NCBI GenBank assembly: GCA_008501655.1
Contig: QQUK01000166.1
Span: forward strand, 1-5,735
Source of the DNA: Calditrichota bacterium
GTDB taxonomy: Bacteria; Zixibacteria; MSB-5A5; GN15; FEB-12
DNA: 5,735 nt
Direction of reading: 5' to 3'
Each line of letters begins with the position of its first letter. Position 1 is the stretch's first letter. Below the pieces are notes generated by a model. The model saw only the letters and a program-made list of their open reading frames with translations. It searched no databases and was not told the DNA's origin. The position numbers and the translations under genes are program-made. This document shows positions 1-5,735 of the stretch, piece by piece.

Positions 1-51
1 CTTCCGGGAATCGCAGCGTTAACTGATAAAACAAAAGCAGGAGTAGTCTGA
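1..51 (+). CDS. pgk: Phosphoglycerate kinase, C-terminal end only (5' part outside window)
   Basis: Frame 1 is open from the first base and reads LPGIAALTDKTKAGVV before a TGA at 49-51. The stretch LPGIAALTDK matches the highly conserved C-terminal end of bacterial phosphoglycerate kinase, the glycolytic enzyme that transfers phosphate from 1,3-bisphosphoglycerate to ADP. Only 16 residues are visible, so catalytic residues cannot be checked. The identification rests on this signature plus the adjacent tpiA, the usual partner of pgk in bacterial glycolytic operons. The stop codon shares its last base with the tpiA ATG (TGATG), which suggests translational coupling of the two enzymes. Confidence 0.85.
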   Translation, partial: LPGIAALTDKTKAGVV

Positions 52-800
52 TGAGAAAATTTCTAATTGCCGGGAATTGGAAAATGAACGGAACGATTGA
101 TGAGACAAAAACTCTCTTATCAGGTCTGCTTGCCGGGTCATATGACGACACTAAAGCTGATATGCTGGTTTGTCCCCCCTATACATCGCTGGAAACAGCA
201 TCTAATATGTTACAAGACAGTAAAATAGCGGTCGGCGGTCAGGATATGTCGGTGCACCAAAAAGGTGCATATACAGCTGAAATCTCAGCAACGATGCTCT
301 TGACAGTCGGGGCTTCTTTTGTTATACTTGGACACTCTGAGCGGAGGCAATATCATGCTGAGTCAGATCAGCTTGTGAACGCCAAAGCTAAAGCGGCGAT
401 CGATGCTATATTGACGCCGATTATTTGTGTCGGGGAAACATTGGACCAGCGAGAAGCCGGTCAGACCGAACAGATTATCGGAATGCAGATAGATGGTACG
501 CTTGAAGGTTTTTCGGCCGACATGATTAAAAAGTCGGTCATTGCTTATGAACCGGTCTGGGCGATCGGCACCGGAAAAACAGCTACTCCGGAGATGGCGC
601 AGGATGTTCATAAGTTTATCAGAGAACGGGTTGCCGGAATTGATAAAGATGCTGCCGAATCGGTTCAGATTCTGTACGGCGGGTCGGTCAAGCCGGACAA
701 TGCCAAAGATTTGTTGTCACAGCCGGATATAGACGGCGCCCTCGTTGGAGGGGCGGCTTTGAAAGCTGATGACTTTTTAAAGATTATTAATGCTGTTTAA
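51..800 (+). CDS. tpiA: Triosephosphate isomerase
   Basis: This 249-residue protein has the normal family length. The enzyme interconverts dihydroxyacetone phosphate and glyceraldehyde 3-phosphate in the cytoplasm as a TIM-barrel dimer. The N-terminal AGNWKMN motif carries the substrate-binding Asn9 and catalytic Lys11. The electrophilic His95 lies in ILGHSERR, and the catalytic base Glu167 lies in AYEPVWAIGTGK, which runs into flexible loop 6 (168-176). The phosphate-binding YGGSV (209-213) and LVGGAAL (231-237) are also present, so the enzyme looks complete and active. The start is the ATG at 51, with AGGAG at 39-43 seven bases upstream and a one-base overlap with the pgk stop. It probably shares a transcript with pgk and secG; the gap to secG is 15 bases. 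Base composition is balanced, unlike the AT-rich kinase gene downstream. Confidence 0.98.
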   Translation: MRKFLIAGNWKMNGTIDETKTLLSGLLAGSYDDTKADMLVCPPYTSLETASNMLQDSKIAVGGQDMSVHQKGAYTAEISATMLLTVGASFVILGHSERRQYHAESDQLVNAKAKAAIDAILTPIICVGETLDQREAGQTEQIIGMQIDGTLEGFSADMIKKSVIAYEPVWAIGTGKTATPEMAQDVHKFIRERVAGIDKDAAESVQILYGGSVKPDNAKDLLSQPDIDGALVGGAALKADDFLKIINAV

Positions 801-803
801 TAC

Positions 804-808
804 GGAGG
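804..808 (+). promoter_or_regulatory. Shine-Dalgarno of secG, supports TTG start
   Basis: GGAGG lies seven bases upstream of the TTG at 816-818, ideal spacing for ribosome binding. It decides the start in favour of this TTG: the next in-frame Met codons lie beyond the first transmembrane helix, and starting there would delete half of the membrane domain. Confidence 0.85.
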
Positions 809-815
809 TATTAAC

Positions 816-1238
816 TTGTTTTCGATTTGGGTTGTTTTTCATGTGATTGTTTGTATTGCGTTGGTTATTGTAGTACTCTTGCAATCAAGTAAAGGCGAAG
901 GACTCGCTGGTTCCGCATTCGGCGGAGGCGGTGGCGGAATGTCCGGCGCTGTATTTGGCGGCAGAGGTGCTGCATCATTCCTTTCCAAAGCTACATCGGT
1001 ATTGGCTATTGTTTTTATGGTTAACTGTATCGCCCTTGCTTATATGTCAGCAGGTAAACGTGATTTAGCAGCTGGTGGTACAACCGGCGATGGTTCTTCG
1101 GTTGTAACTGAAAAAGCTCAGGCTGAACGTGAACGTGCGCTTCAACAGCAGCAGGAACAGCTTAATCAGTCCCAGCAAGGTGATTCGGTTATTAATGTAC
1201 TCCCGAACGAAGCAGCCGGAGATACTTCCGGAAACTAA
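816..1238 (+). CDS. secG: Preprotein translocase subunit SecG
   Basis: This 140-residue inner-membrane protein is the accessory subunit of the SecYEG channel, which aids SecA-driven export of unfolded proteins. It shows the SecG plan: a first hydrophobic helix at about 4-22, the conserved cytoplasmic loop LLQSSKGEGLAGSAFGG (about 21-37) leading into a Gly-rich stretch (36-49), then a second helix at about 57-78. The loop motif is the strongest diagnostic feature. Residues 80-140 form a hydrophilic tail that is charged and Gln-rich (ERERALQQQQEQLNQSQQ at about 105-121) and probably disordered. SecG tails vary a lot between phyla, so this is not by itself abnormal. Translation starts at TTG behind a GGAGG. 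The gene follows tpiA by 15 bases and precedes tRNA-Leu by 14 bases, as expected for one transcript. Confidence 0.95.
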   Translation: MFSIWVVFHVIVCIALVIVVLLQSSKGEGLAGSAFGGGGGGMSGAVFGGRGAASFLSKATSVLAIVFMVNCIALAYMSAGKRDLAAGGTTGDGSSVVTEKAQAERERALQQQQEQLNQSQQGDSVINVLPNEAAGDTSGN

Positions 1239-1252
1239 AGATGAGTTTGTTT

Positions 1253-1334
1253 GCGGAAGTGGTGGAATCGGTAGACACGCTATCTTGAGGGGGTAGTGCC
1301 GCAAGGTGTGGGGGTTCAAATCCCCCCTTCCGCA
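1253..1334 (+). tRNA. tRNA-Leu, anticodon GAG
   Basis: The 82-base sequence folds into a complete class II tRNA. The acceptor stem is GCGGAAG (1253-1259) with CTTCCGC (1327-1333), and the discriminator is A1334, as required for leucine tRNAs. The D stem is GTG/CAC (1262-1264 with 1276-1278), with the GG of the D loop at 1270-1271. The anticodon stem is 1280-1284 with 1292-1296, including one G-T wobble, and the anticodon GAG is at 1287-1289, reading CUC and CUU codons. A long variable arm (about 1297-1309, GCC/GGT stem) is typical of Leu and Ser tRNAs. The T stem GGGGG/CCCCC encloses loop TTCAAAT. CCA is not encoded, so it must be added by tRNA nucleotidyltransferase. The gene sits 14 bases after secG and is probably processed from the same transcript. 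Confidence 0.97.
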
Positions 1335-1344
1335 TATATAAATT

Positions 1345-1377
1345 AAAGCCCTAAGTCTTTTGACTTGGGGCTTTTTT
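1345..1377 (+). terminator. Rho-independent terminator after tRNA-Leu
   Basis: A near-perfect stem of 13 pairs (1345-1357 with 1362-1374, one G-T pair) closes a TTTT loop. It has a GCCC/GGGC core, and six consecutive T (1372-1377) follow the GC-rich part. It lies 10 bases past the tRNA and is the only strong terminator in the window, so it most likely ends the pgk-tpiA-secG-tRNA transcript and insulates the kinase gene. Confidence 0.92.
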
Positions 1378-1412
1378 AAAACATATACAACAACATGTAT
1401 TCACTATTTCAT

Positions 1413-1441
1413 TTGCTTAAGCATCTCTGTTTTCTTATTTT
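1413..1441 (+). promoter_or_regulatory. Weak sigma70-like promoter candidate for the kinase gene
   Basis: The spacer at 1378-1489 is AT-rich and must hold any promoter of the kinase gene, because a terminator precedes it. The best pair I find is TTGCTT (1413-1418), a 17-base spacer and TATTTT (1436-1441). A second -10-like box, TAAAAT (1446-1451), has no good -35 partner. In such AT-rich sequence these matches are expected by chance, so this is only a candidate. Confidence 0.2.
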
Positions 1442-1489
1442 CTTTTAAAATAACATTAATTAACTAATCTGAAAAAGCTATTATTTAAA

Positions 1490-4400
1490 ATGAGCGATGA
1501 TTATCTCAAAAAATTAAAAGAGATATTTAATAATGCGGTAGACTTACCTTACTTGGAACAACTGGAATTTCTGAAGAATGAATGTGGAAATGACCACAAG
1601 TTATTCGATGATCTTTGTTTAATGTTGCAAGTTGCTAACAATACAGGTCAAACAATCGATTCACAAGAATTTCAACGAGATTCAAGCAAAGATGATAATA
1701 CCCGAATGATATCGAATGACATCCAGGATGATCAGACATCACCACCAGATAAACAGATAAATCATTATAAAATTATTAAGCAAATCGGATATGGGGGTAT
1801 GGGAACTGTTTATGAAGCATTTGATTCAAAACTTGAACGAAAAGTAGCAATTAAATTTTTAACTAAAACTCAAAACGATGACGCTGTTAATAGGTTTCTC
1901 CGAGAAGCAAGATCCGCAGCATCCCTCAATCATCCAAACATTGTAACGATATATGAGATTGGAGAATATGAACATCAGGCATATATTGCTATGGAATTAT
2001 TAGAAGGCAAAGCTTTAAATGAGTATATCCAGGATGTTCAGTATAGTATTGAGGATGCCGTAAAAATAATTGTACAGGTCTGTAATGGTTTAGCTGCTGC
2101 CCATGAAAAAAAAATAATTCATCGAGACATCAAACCACACAACATATTTCTTACAACGTCAAATACAATCCGGATTCTTGATTTTGGATTAGCAAAACTA
2201 ATTGATGACAACAATCTGACCCAGGCAGGCATGAGACTTGGTACCGTAAATTATATGTCACCTGAACAAGGTCAGGGTCTCTCTGTTGATCATCGTAGTG
2301 ATATTTTTTCTACTGGTATTATATTATATGAACTTATTACAAAACTAAATCCATTCGCCAAAAAAAGTATTCCAGCTACGATATATTCTATAGTTCACGA
2401 TGAACCGCTTCCTCTCATCCACTATAATTCTAAAATCCCGAATAATCTACAGGAAATTGTTTCAAAAGCTATTTATAAATCAGTTTCTGAGCGATATCAA
2501 AACATAACAGAACTAATGTTGGATTTAAAAAAAATATACAATGACTCACAATTTTCTAAAATTTCCTCCCCTGGGTCTACTGCTATTGATAATGTAAAAA
2601 CTTTGGCAATTCTTTACCTCAGAAATATCGGGAATGAAAAGGATGAGTTTATTTCATATGGTATTACTGAGGACCTTATAATCAATATGAGCCGTATTTC
2701 AGATGTAAGAACGATACCAATGCGAACAATAGTACAATATAAAGATAGTACAGCAGAGATTAATACATTAGCCCAACAGATCAAAACAGATATAATTTTA
2801 GATGGATCGATTAATCGTCTCGAAGATAAAATTTCAGTGTCAGTACAAATGCTTGATGTTGCAACCGGTAACTACCTATGGGCTGAAAGGTGGCAGGAGG
2901 ATATTGATAATCTCCCTCAAATTAAAACAGAACTTATGAATGGAATCTGCAAATCATTAAATATTTCGATTAGTACCGATGTTTCAAATCAACTTGAAAC
3001 TACTTCATCCAAAAATGCTGATGCATATGAAAAATTACTCAAAGGACGATATCTTGTCGAACACAGAAAAAACAAGGCAGATATTGAACTTGCTAATTCA
3101 CTTTTCAATGAAGCGATAATTTTAGAACCAAAATTATTCTCTGCCCAAATAGGTTTAGTAGAAATATTACTAATCCAAACTAAATACAAAGCGGTTGCGT
3201 CTGAACTAAATAAAATTTATAAACAAGACCTGAATAATTTAGACAGAATAAAAGCATTACTTTTGTTTGTTGACTTATACTATAGGACATCTAAGTATGA
3301 ACTTGCTATTGAAAAGGCAAATACTGCTATAGAGTTAGCTCAAGAATGTAACGATATACAAAGTGAAGCCGCATGTCATGGAAAACTTATATCAATATAT
3401 CAAAAGACTGCTGACTATGATCATATATTTAATCATTTTGAGAAAGTGTTAGAAATCAATCACAAACTCAAAGATAGTGAGAAGATTGGTGAAGCTCTTA
3501 AAAATATGGGAATCACATATGCTCGTATGGGGAACTATGAACAAGCATTAAATTTGTATTATGAAGCATTGAGTTTTGCTGAAAAGCAAGAAAACTTCAC
3601 ACTACAAGCAGCATGTTATTCAAACATTGGCAATATTCACTTTTTTAATAACGATCTATCTAGTGCAAGAGTTAAATATCAAGACGCATTAGAAATAAGT
3701 GAAAAAATCGGTGACAAAGCTATTTCTGCAAGACAAAAATTAAACCTTGCTCTTGTATTTGTAAGAAATTCACAATATGATGATGGAGTTTCAATGTTAC
3801 AAAATGCTGCTGAAGATTTTAAAGTTTTAGGTGATAATAGTAATTACGCAATTGCTTTAACAAATTTAAGTCAGGTTAACCTGCACCTAAATAAAATTGA
3901 ACAGTCGATCGATTCAGCCAATCAAGCACTAAAAATAGCTGAAGAACTCAATCACCCTATTCCAACGATAAATTCACTTGTGCAGCTGGGTATTGCACAT
4001 TTTTATATGAATGAGTATCGTTTAGCAGAAAATCATTTAACTGACGCCTTAAATACTGCTGAAAAAAATGATCTATCAAGATACGTTGCACAAATCAAAT
4101 TGTTACTCGCACGTACATATTTAAAATTAAAGAATTATGATTCAGCAAATTCCTTTGCTAAAAGTGCTCGAAACAATGCCAAGGAACTTCAAGATAATTT
4201 CATATCATCGTATTCTTCAGCTGTTTTGGGTCTCAGTGCTATTTTGAACGGGAGAATCAACATTGGTTTAAAACAGGTAAAGGATGCAGTTGCAGCCTAT
4301 AACACTGAAAGTGATTCAGAGCAGGTAATTGAACTAAATTATCTTCTGGGAGACACACTGATTTCACACAGTAATAATGAAACTGATATTTTAAATGGTA

Positions 4401-4501
4401 AACAAATTCTTAAAGATATATTAATTAAAACAAGGGAAACAAACTTTACACTAATGGAAATTCGAATAAAGGAATCACTTGAAAAAACAGATAGTGTATA
4501 A
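1490..4501 (+). CDS. Ser/Thr protein kinase with TolB-like domain and long TPR array
   Basis: This is a 1003-residue signalling protein. Residues 1-50 match the helical leader common in bacterial Ser/Thr kinases (VDLPYLEQLEFLKNECGND). The kinase domain (about 93-352) has the glycine loop GYGGMG (100-105), ATP-binding Lys122 in VAIK, helix-C Glu139, the RD-type catalytic loop HRDIKPHN (211-218, Asp213), DFG (231-233), the GTVNYMSPE activation/P+1 segment (251-259), Asp271 and Arg335. It therefore looks fully active; Thr244 and Thr252 are plausible autophosphorylation sites. Residues 370-500 resemble the TolB/FlgO-like domain (AILYLRN, GITEDLI, ILDGSI, ATGNYLWAERW). TPRs fill about 510-980. No hydrophobic segment follows the kinase domain, so the protein looks cytoplasmic. 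The ATG at 1490 lacks a Shine-Dalgarno, but an in-frame stop at 1457-1459 leaves no earlier ATG, GTG or TTG. Three stops in tandem (4499-4507) end it. The gene is AT-rich compared with tpiA. Substrates are unknown; the TPRs probably bind partners. Confidence 0.95.
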   Translation: MSDDYLKKLKEIFNNAVDLPYLEQLEFLKNECGNDHKLFDDLCLMLQVANNTGQTIDSQEFQRDSSKDDNTRMISNDIQDDQTSPPDKQINHYKIIKQIGYGGMGTVYEAFDSKLERKVAIKFLTKTQNDDAVNRFLREARSAASLNHPNIVTIYEIGEYEHQAYIAMELLEGKALNEYIQDVQYSIEDAVKIIVQVCNGLAAAHEKKIIHRDIKPHNIFLTTSNTIRILDFGLAKLIDDNNLTQAGMRLGTVNYMSPEQGQGLSVDHRSDIFSTGIILYELITKLNPFAKKSIPATIYSIVHDEPLPLIHYNSKIPNNLQEIVSKAIYKSVSERYQNITELMLDLKKIYNDSQFSKISSPGSTAIDNVKTLAILYLRNIGNEKDEFISYGITEDLIINMSRISDVRTIPMRTIVQYKDSTAEINTLAQQIKTDIILDGSINRLEDKISVSVQMLDVATGNYLWAERWQEDIDNLPQIKTELMNGICKSLNISISTDVSNQLETTSSKNADAYEKLLKGRYLVEHRKNKADIELANSLFNEAIILEPKLFSAQIGLVEILLIQTKYKAVASELNKIYKQDLNNLDRIKALLLFVDLYYRTSKYELAIEKANTAIELAQECNDIQSEAACHGKLISIYQKTADYDHIFNHFEKVLEINHKLKDSEKIGEALKNMGITYARMGNYEQALNLYYEALSFAEKQENFTLQAACYSNIGNIHFFNNDLSSARVKYQDALEISEKIGDKAISARQKLNLALVFVRNSQYDDGVSMLQNAAEDFKVLGDNSNYAIALTNLSQVNLHLNKIEQSIDSANQALKIAEELNHPIPTINSLVQLGIAHFYMNEYRLAENHLTDALNTAEKNDLSRYVAQIKLLLARTYLKLKNYDSANSFAKSARNNAKELQDNFISSYSSAVLGLSAILNGRINIGLKQVKDAVAAYNTESDSEQVIELNYLLGDTLISHSNNETDILNGKQILKDILIKTRETNFTLMEIRIKESLEKTDSV
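3248..4309 (+). repeat. Nine in-register 40-residue TPR units in the kinase C-terminus
   Basis: Aligning the TPR consensus by eye places unit starts at residues 587, 627, 667, 707, 747, 787, 827, 867 and 907, exactly 40 residues (120 bases) apart with no insertions or deletions. Each unit keeps a small or aliphatic residue at position 8 (for example Gly674, Gly714, Gly834, Gly914) and usually Tyr, Phe or His at position 11. Positions 20 and 27 are mostly small, with Ala common at both (Ala606/Ala613, Ala686/Ala693, Ala726/Ala733, Ala846/Ala853, Ala886/Ala893). The 40-residue spacing is that of LGN/rapsyn-type TPRs, not the canonical 34. A less regular TPR precedes the array (about 513-546) and a degenerate tenth unit may follow at 947. 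The units are diverged at DNA level, so this is an old protein repeat, not a recent tandem duplication. Confidence 0.8.
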
Positions 4502-4540
4502 TAATGAGAGATCCTTCAATAGATATTTCAATATACATTT

Positions 4541-5735
4541 TTATTTTGAATCGATCAGTTCCTGCAGTAATGTTTTAACTTCCTGTATTTCTCTTTCAAG
4601 CTTTTCATTTTGATCAGAAAGTTCATTGTTTTTTTCATGTAGAGCTTTTATCGCTGCAAGTGCCACTCCATCCGGGTCAAGAGTTGATATATGTTTGTTA
4701 TCATCACCCAGTCCAAACAGACGGTAAAAATCCTGAGCCATAGGACCGATATGTTCTATATCAGCATCCTGCGCTAGATAACTCCATTGACTTATCTTTA
4801 ATTCAGAAAGTTTATCCAATACTTCGTAATAATTGACTTCCCTTATATTTCTCTTTAAAGTACTATCTGAAATTGATGCCCATGTTCCGGAACCGGATGA
4901 TAATGATACACCTGCTGTTCCGTTTGCATCTGAGTATAAATTATATCCACCGGTAGCTTTAGTTGTAAAAGTGTGGGTACCTGATGAACTTGTAGAGGCA
5001 CTTCCATCAGACCACACAAACGCGTTTGTGTGGGTAGCTTTGGCAAGTTCACCTGCTGCAAAACTTGATGAATCTGCTTCATTTCGATACCCCCCTGCGA
5101 CAACACCAAAAGTACCTGTTACATAATTTCTTCTCCCACCTAAAATCGCAGAATAGTTTCCAGTGGTAGAATTAGAATCAATAGGAAATATTCCTCCACC
5201 CCCACCGATAAATGCACCTTCAGCAGAAATTCGATTATTACCACCTCCTGAAACAGATGAAATATCTGATCCTGATGAAATAGTATTAAATTTCCCTGAG
5301 AGTATTGACGAAGCATCCGAACCTTTTAATGAGTTGTAATCACCGGAAACAATTGAAGAAAGTCTTGATAGTGAATCAATAACATTTTCGTATCCTCCCA
5401 AAACAGAAGATGTATCAGCATCATTTATATTATTAACACCTAATCCAATTGAATTGACTCCGTTTACAGCGGTATTATTTGTAAGTATCGTACCTGTCGA
5501 AGAAAGATTTAGAACCGTATCACTAATAGATGCTCCAAAGTATACAGTTCCTTGTCTTGAAATCTTAAGTTTCAGTGCTCCTAAAGCAAGCCCATCCTTT
5601 GTATCAACCGGATCATAGAAGTCTATTACTCCCCCAACGTCATTTTTATATGTTAGAGTAAATACAGTATCCGCTTCAAGGTCCAAAAAAACAATTCCAT
5701 TACCAACTTCAGTAGCATTTGTTGCATTAATTATT
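4541..5735 (-). CDS. YadA-head-like beta-roll protein with C-terminal S74 chaperone domain (5' end outside window)
   Basis: The minus-strand frame is open from the window edge to TAA (4541-4543), giving 397 visible residues. A TTG at 5684-5686 could be read as a start, but coding-like sequence (INATNATEVGNGIVF) continues upstream of it, so I treat the gene as truncated. Counting that TTG codon as residue 1: residues 1-65 are beta-rich. Residues about 80-204 hold seven G-x-x-N units of a left-handed beta-roll, ending in a SFAAGELAKATHTNAFVWSD motif (208-227). Residues 273-325 form a Peptidase_S74/endosialidase-chaperone domain (SDSTLKRNI and HIGPMAQDF), followed by a coiled coil (about 349-379). 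S74 domains help trimeric beta-fibres fold and then cut themselves off. The protein is probably a trimeric surface or fibre protein; whether it is cellular or phage-derived cannot be told here. It converges on the kinase gene across 39 bases. Confidence 0.88.
   Translation of the reverse strand, partial: IINATNATEVGNGIVFLDLEADTVFTLTYKNDVGGVIDFYDPVDTKDGLALGALKLKISRQGTVYFGASISDTVLNLSSTGTILTNNTAVNGVNSIGLGVNNINDADTSSVLGGYENVIDSLSRLSSIVSGDYNSLKGSDASSILSGKFNTISSGSDISSVSGGGNNRISAEGAFIGGGGGIFPIDSNSTTGNYSAILGGRRNYVTGTFGVVAGGYRNEADSSSFAAGELAKATHTNAFVWSDGSASTSSSGTHTFTTKATGGYNLYSDANGTAGVSLSSGSGTWASISDSTLKRNIREVNYYEVLDKLSELKISQWSYLAQDADIEHIGPMAQDFYRLFGLGDDNKHISTLDPDGVALAAIKALHEKNNELSDQNEKLEREIQEVKTLLQELIDSK
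4544..4870 (-). other. Predicted self-cleaved S74 chaperone fragment
   Basis: In the phage endosialidase family, cleavage occurs just before a Ser that works with a Lys five residues later. The same spacing is present here: Ser273 (codon 4868-4870) in SDSTLK with Lys278 (codon 4853-4855). Cleavage before Ser273 would release the last 109 residues, comprising the chaperone fold (conserved GPMAQD, 314-319) and the coiled coil. The dyad is visible in the sequence; that cleavage actually happens is inferred from the family. Confidence 0.65.
5075..5449 (-). repeat. YadA/Hep_Hag-like beta-roll repeats within the S74 protein
   Basis: Seven units with a Gly-x-x-Asn core place the Asn at residues 86, 101, 118, 134, 150, 187 and 202 (numbered from the TTG at 5684-5686), so spacings are 15, 17, 16, 16, 37 and 15. 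Typical units read SSVLGGYENVI, SSIVSGDYNSL and SAILGGRRNYV. This roughly 16-residue period is that of left-handed parallel beta-roll heads in trimeric autotransporter adhesins. The 37-residue gap contains a Gly-run segment (GAFIGGGGGIFPID), which looks like an insertion or a decayed unit. Confidence 0.8.

Noticed and set aside
363..611. Antisense open frame within tpiA, plus a forward one at 541-732
   Set aside because: tpiA is complete with all catalytic motifs across this region. The alternative frames encode no recognisable protein and lack start signals.
1065..1319. Minus-strand open frame spanning the secG tail and tRNA-Leu
   Set aside because: It would run antisense through a well-folded tRNA gene and the secG coding region and has no recognisable features.
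1310..1334. tRNA-Leu 3' end considered as an attachment site
   Set aside because: No second copy of this sequence and no integrase gene is visible in the window; only the compositional change afterwards hints at it.
4526..4550. TTCAA/TTGAA inverted repeat considered as a terminator between the convergent genes
   Set aside because: Only about five AT-rich pairs close a loop of roughly 15 bases and no T-tract follows the stem, so it is too weak to call.
4833..5126. A 97-codon open frame on the plus strand inside the S74 protein gene, and another in a shifted minus frame over nearly the same bases
   Set aside because: Both lie wholly within the convincing S74/beta-roll reading frame, show no domain or ribosome binding site, and arise from its repetitive Ser/Gly/Thr codons.
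5075..5449. Periodic pattern considered as a CRISPR array or DNA tandem repeat
   Set aside because: The period is about 48 bases but the DNA units are not conserved; only the encoded Gly-x-x-Asn pattern repeats, as expected for a beta-roll protein.

Overview
The window looks like chromosomal DNA from a Gram-negative-type, probably environmental bacterium. It holds the end of a conserved housekeeping operon followed by two lineage-variable genes. The kinase architecture (N-terminal helical leader, Ser/Thr kinase, TolB-like domain, TPRs) and the beta-roll plus S74 'tail fiber domain' protein are the sort of genes common in FCB-type and candidate phyla such as Zixibacteria or Ignavibacteria. That placement is inference only; the sequence contains no decisive marker.

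Left part (1-1377), plus strand: the last 16 codons of phosphoglycerate kinase (pgk), triosephosphate isomerase (tpiA, whose ATG shares one base with the pgk stop), the SecYEG subunit gene secG (TTG start behind a strong Shine-Dalgarno), tRNA-Leu(GAG) 14 bases further on, and a strong intrinsic terminator. The tight spacing and single terminator suggest one transcription unit linking lower glycolysis, protein export and a tRNA. Base composition is balanced here (30 of 60 bases G+C in the line at 421-480).

Middle (1378-4501): a short AT-rich spacer with at best a weak promoter candidate, then a 1003-residue cytoplasmic-looking Ser/Thr protein kinase. All kinase catalytic residues are present. 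They are followed by a TolB-like domain and a TPR array in which nine consecutive units keep an exact 40-residue (120-base) register. The gene is clearly AT-richer than the operon before it (18 of 60 bases G+C at 3601-3660), so the tRNA and terminator mark a compositional boundary.

Right part (4541-5735), minus strand, convergent with the kinase: the C-terminal 397 residues of a YadA-head-like beta-roll protein ending in an S74 intramolecular chaperone domain with an intact Ser-Lys autocleavage dyad and a terminal coiled coil. Its reading frame stays open to the window edge, so the gene is cut at its 5' end.

No mobile element, CRISPR array, integrase or origin is visible. The kinase and the beta-roll protein are not an operon, and nothing in the sequence shows that they work together. 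I see no clear case for an undescribed system. The best leads are the membrane-segment-free kinase-TolB-TPR protein with its exact 40-residue array, and the self-processing beta-roll protein beside it.
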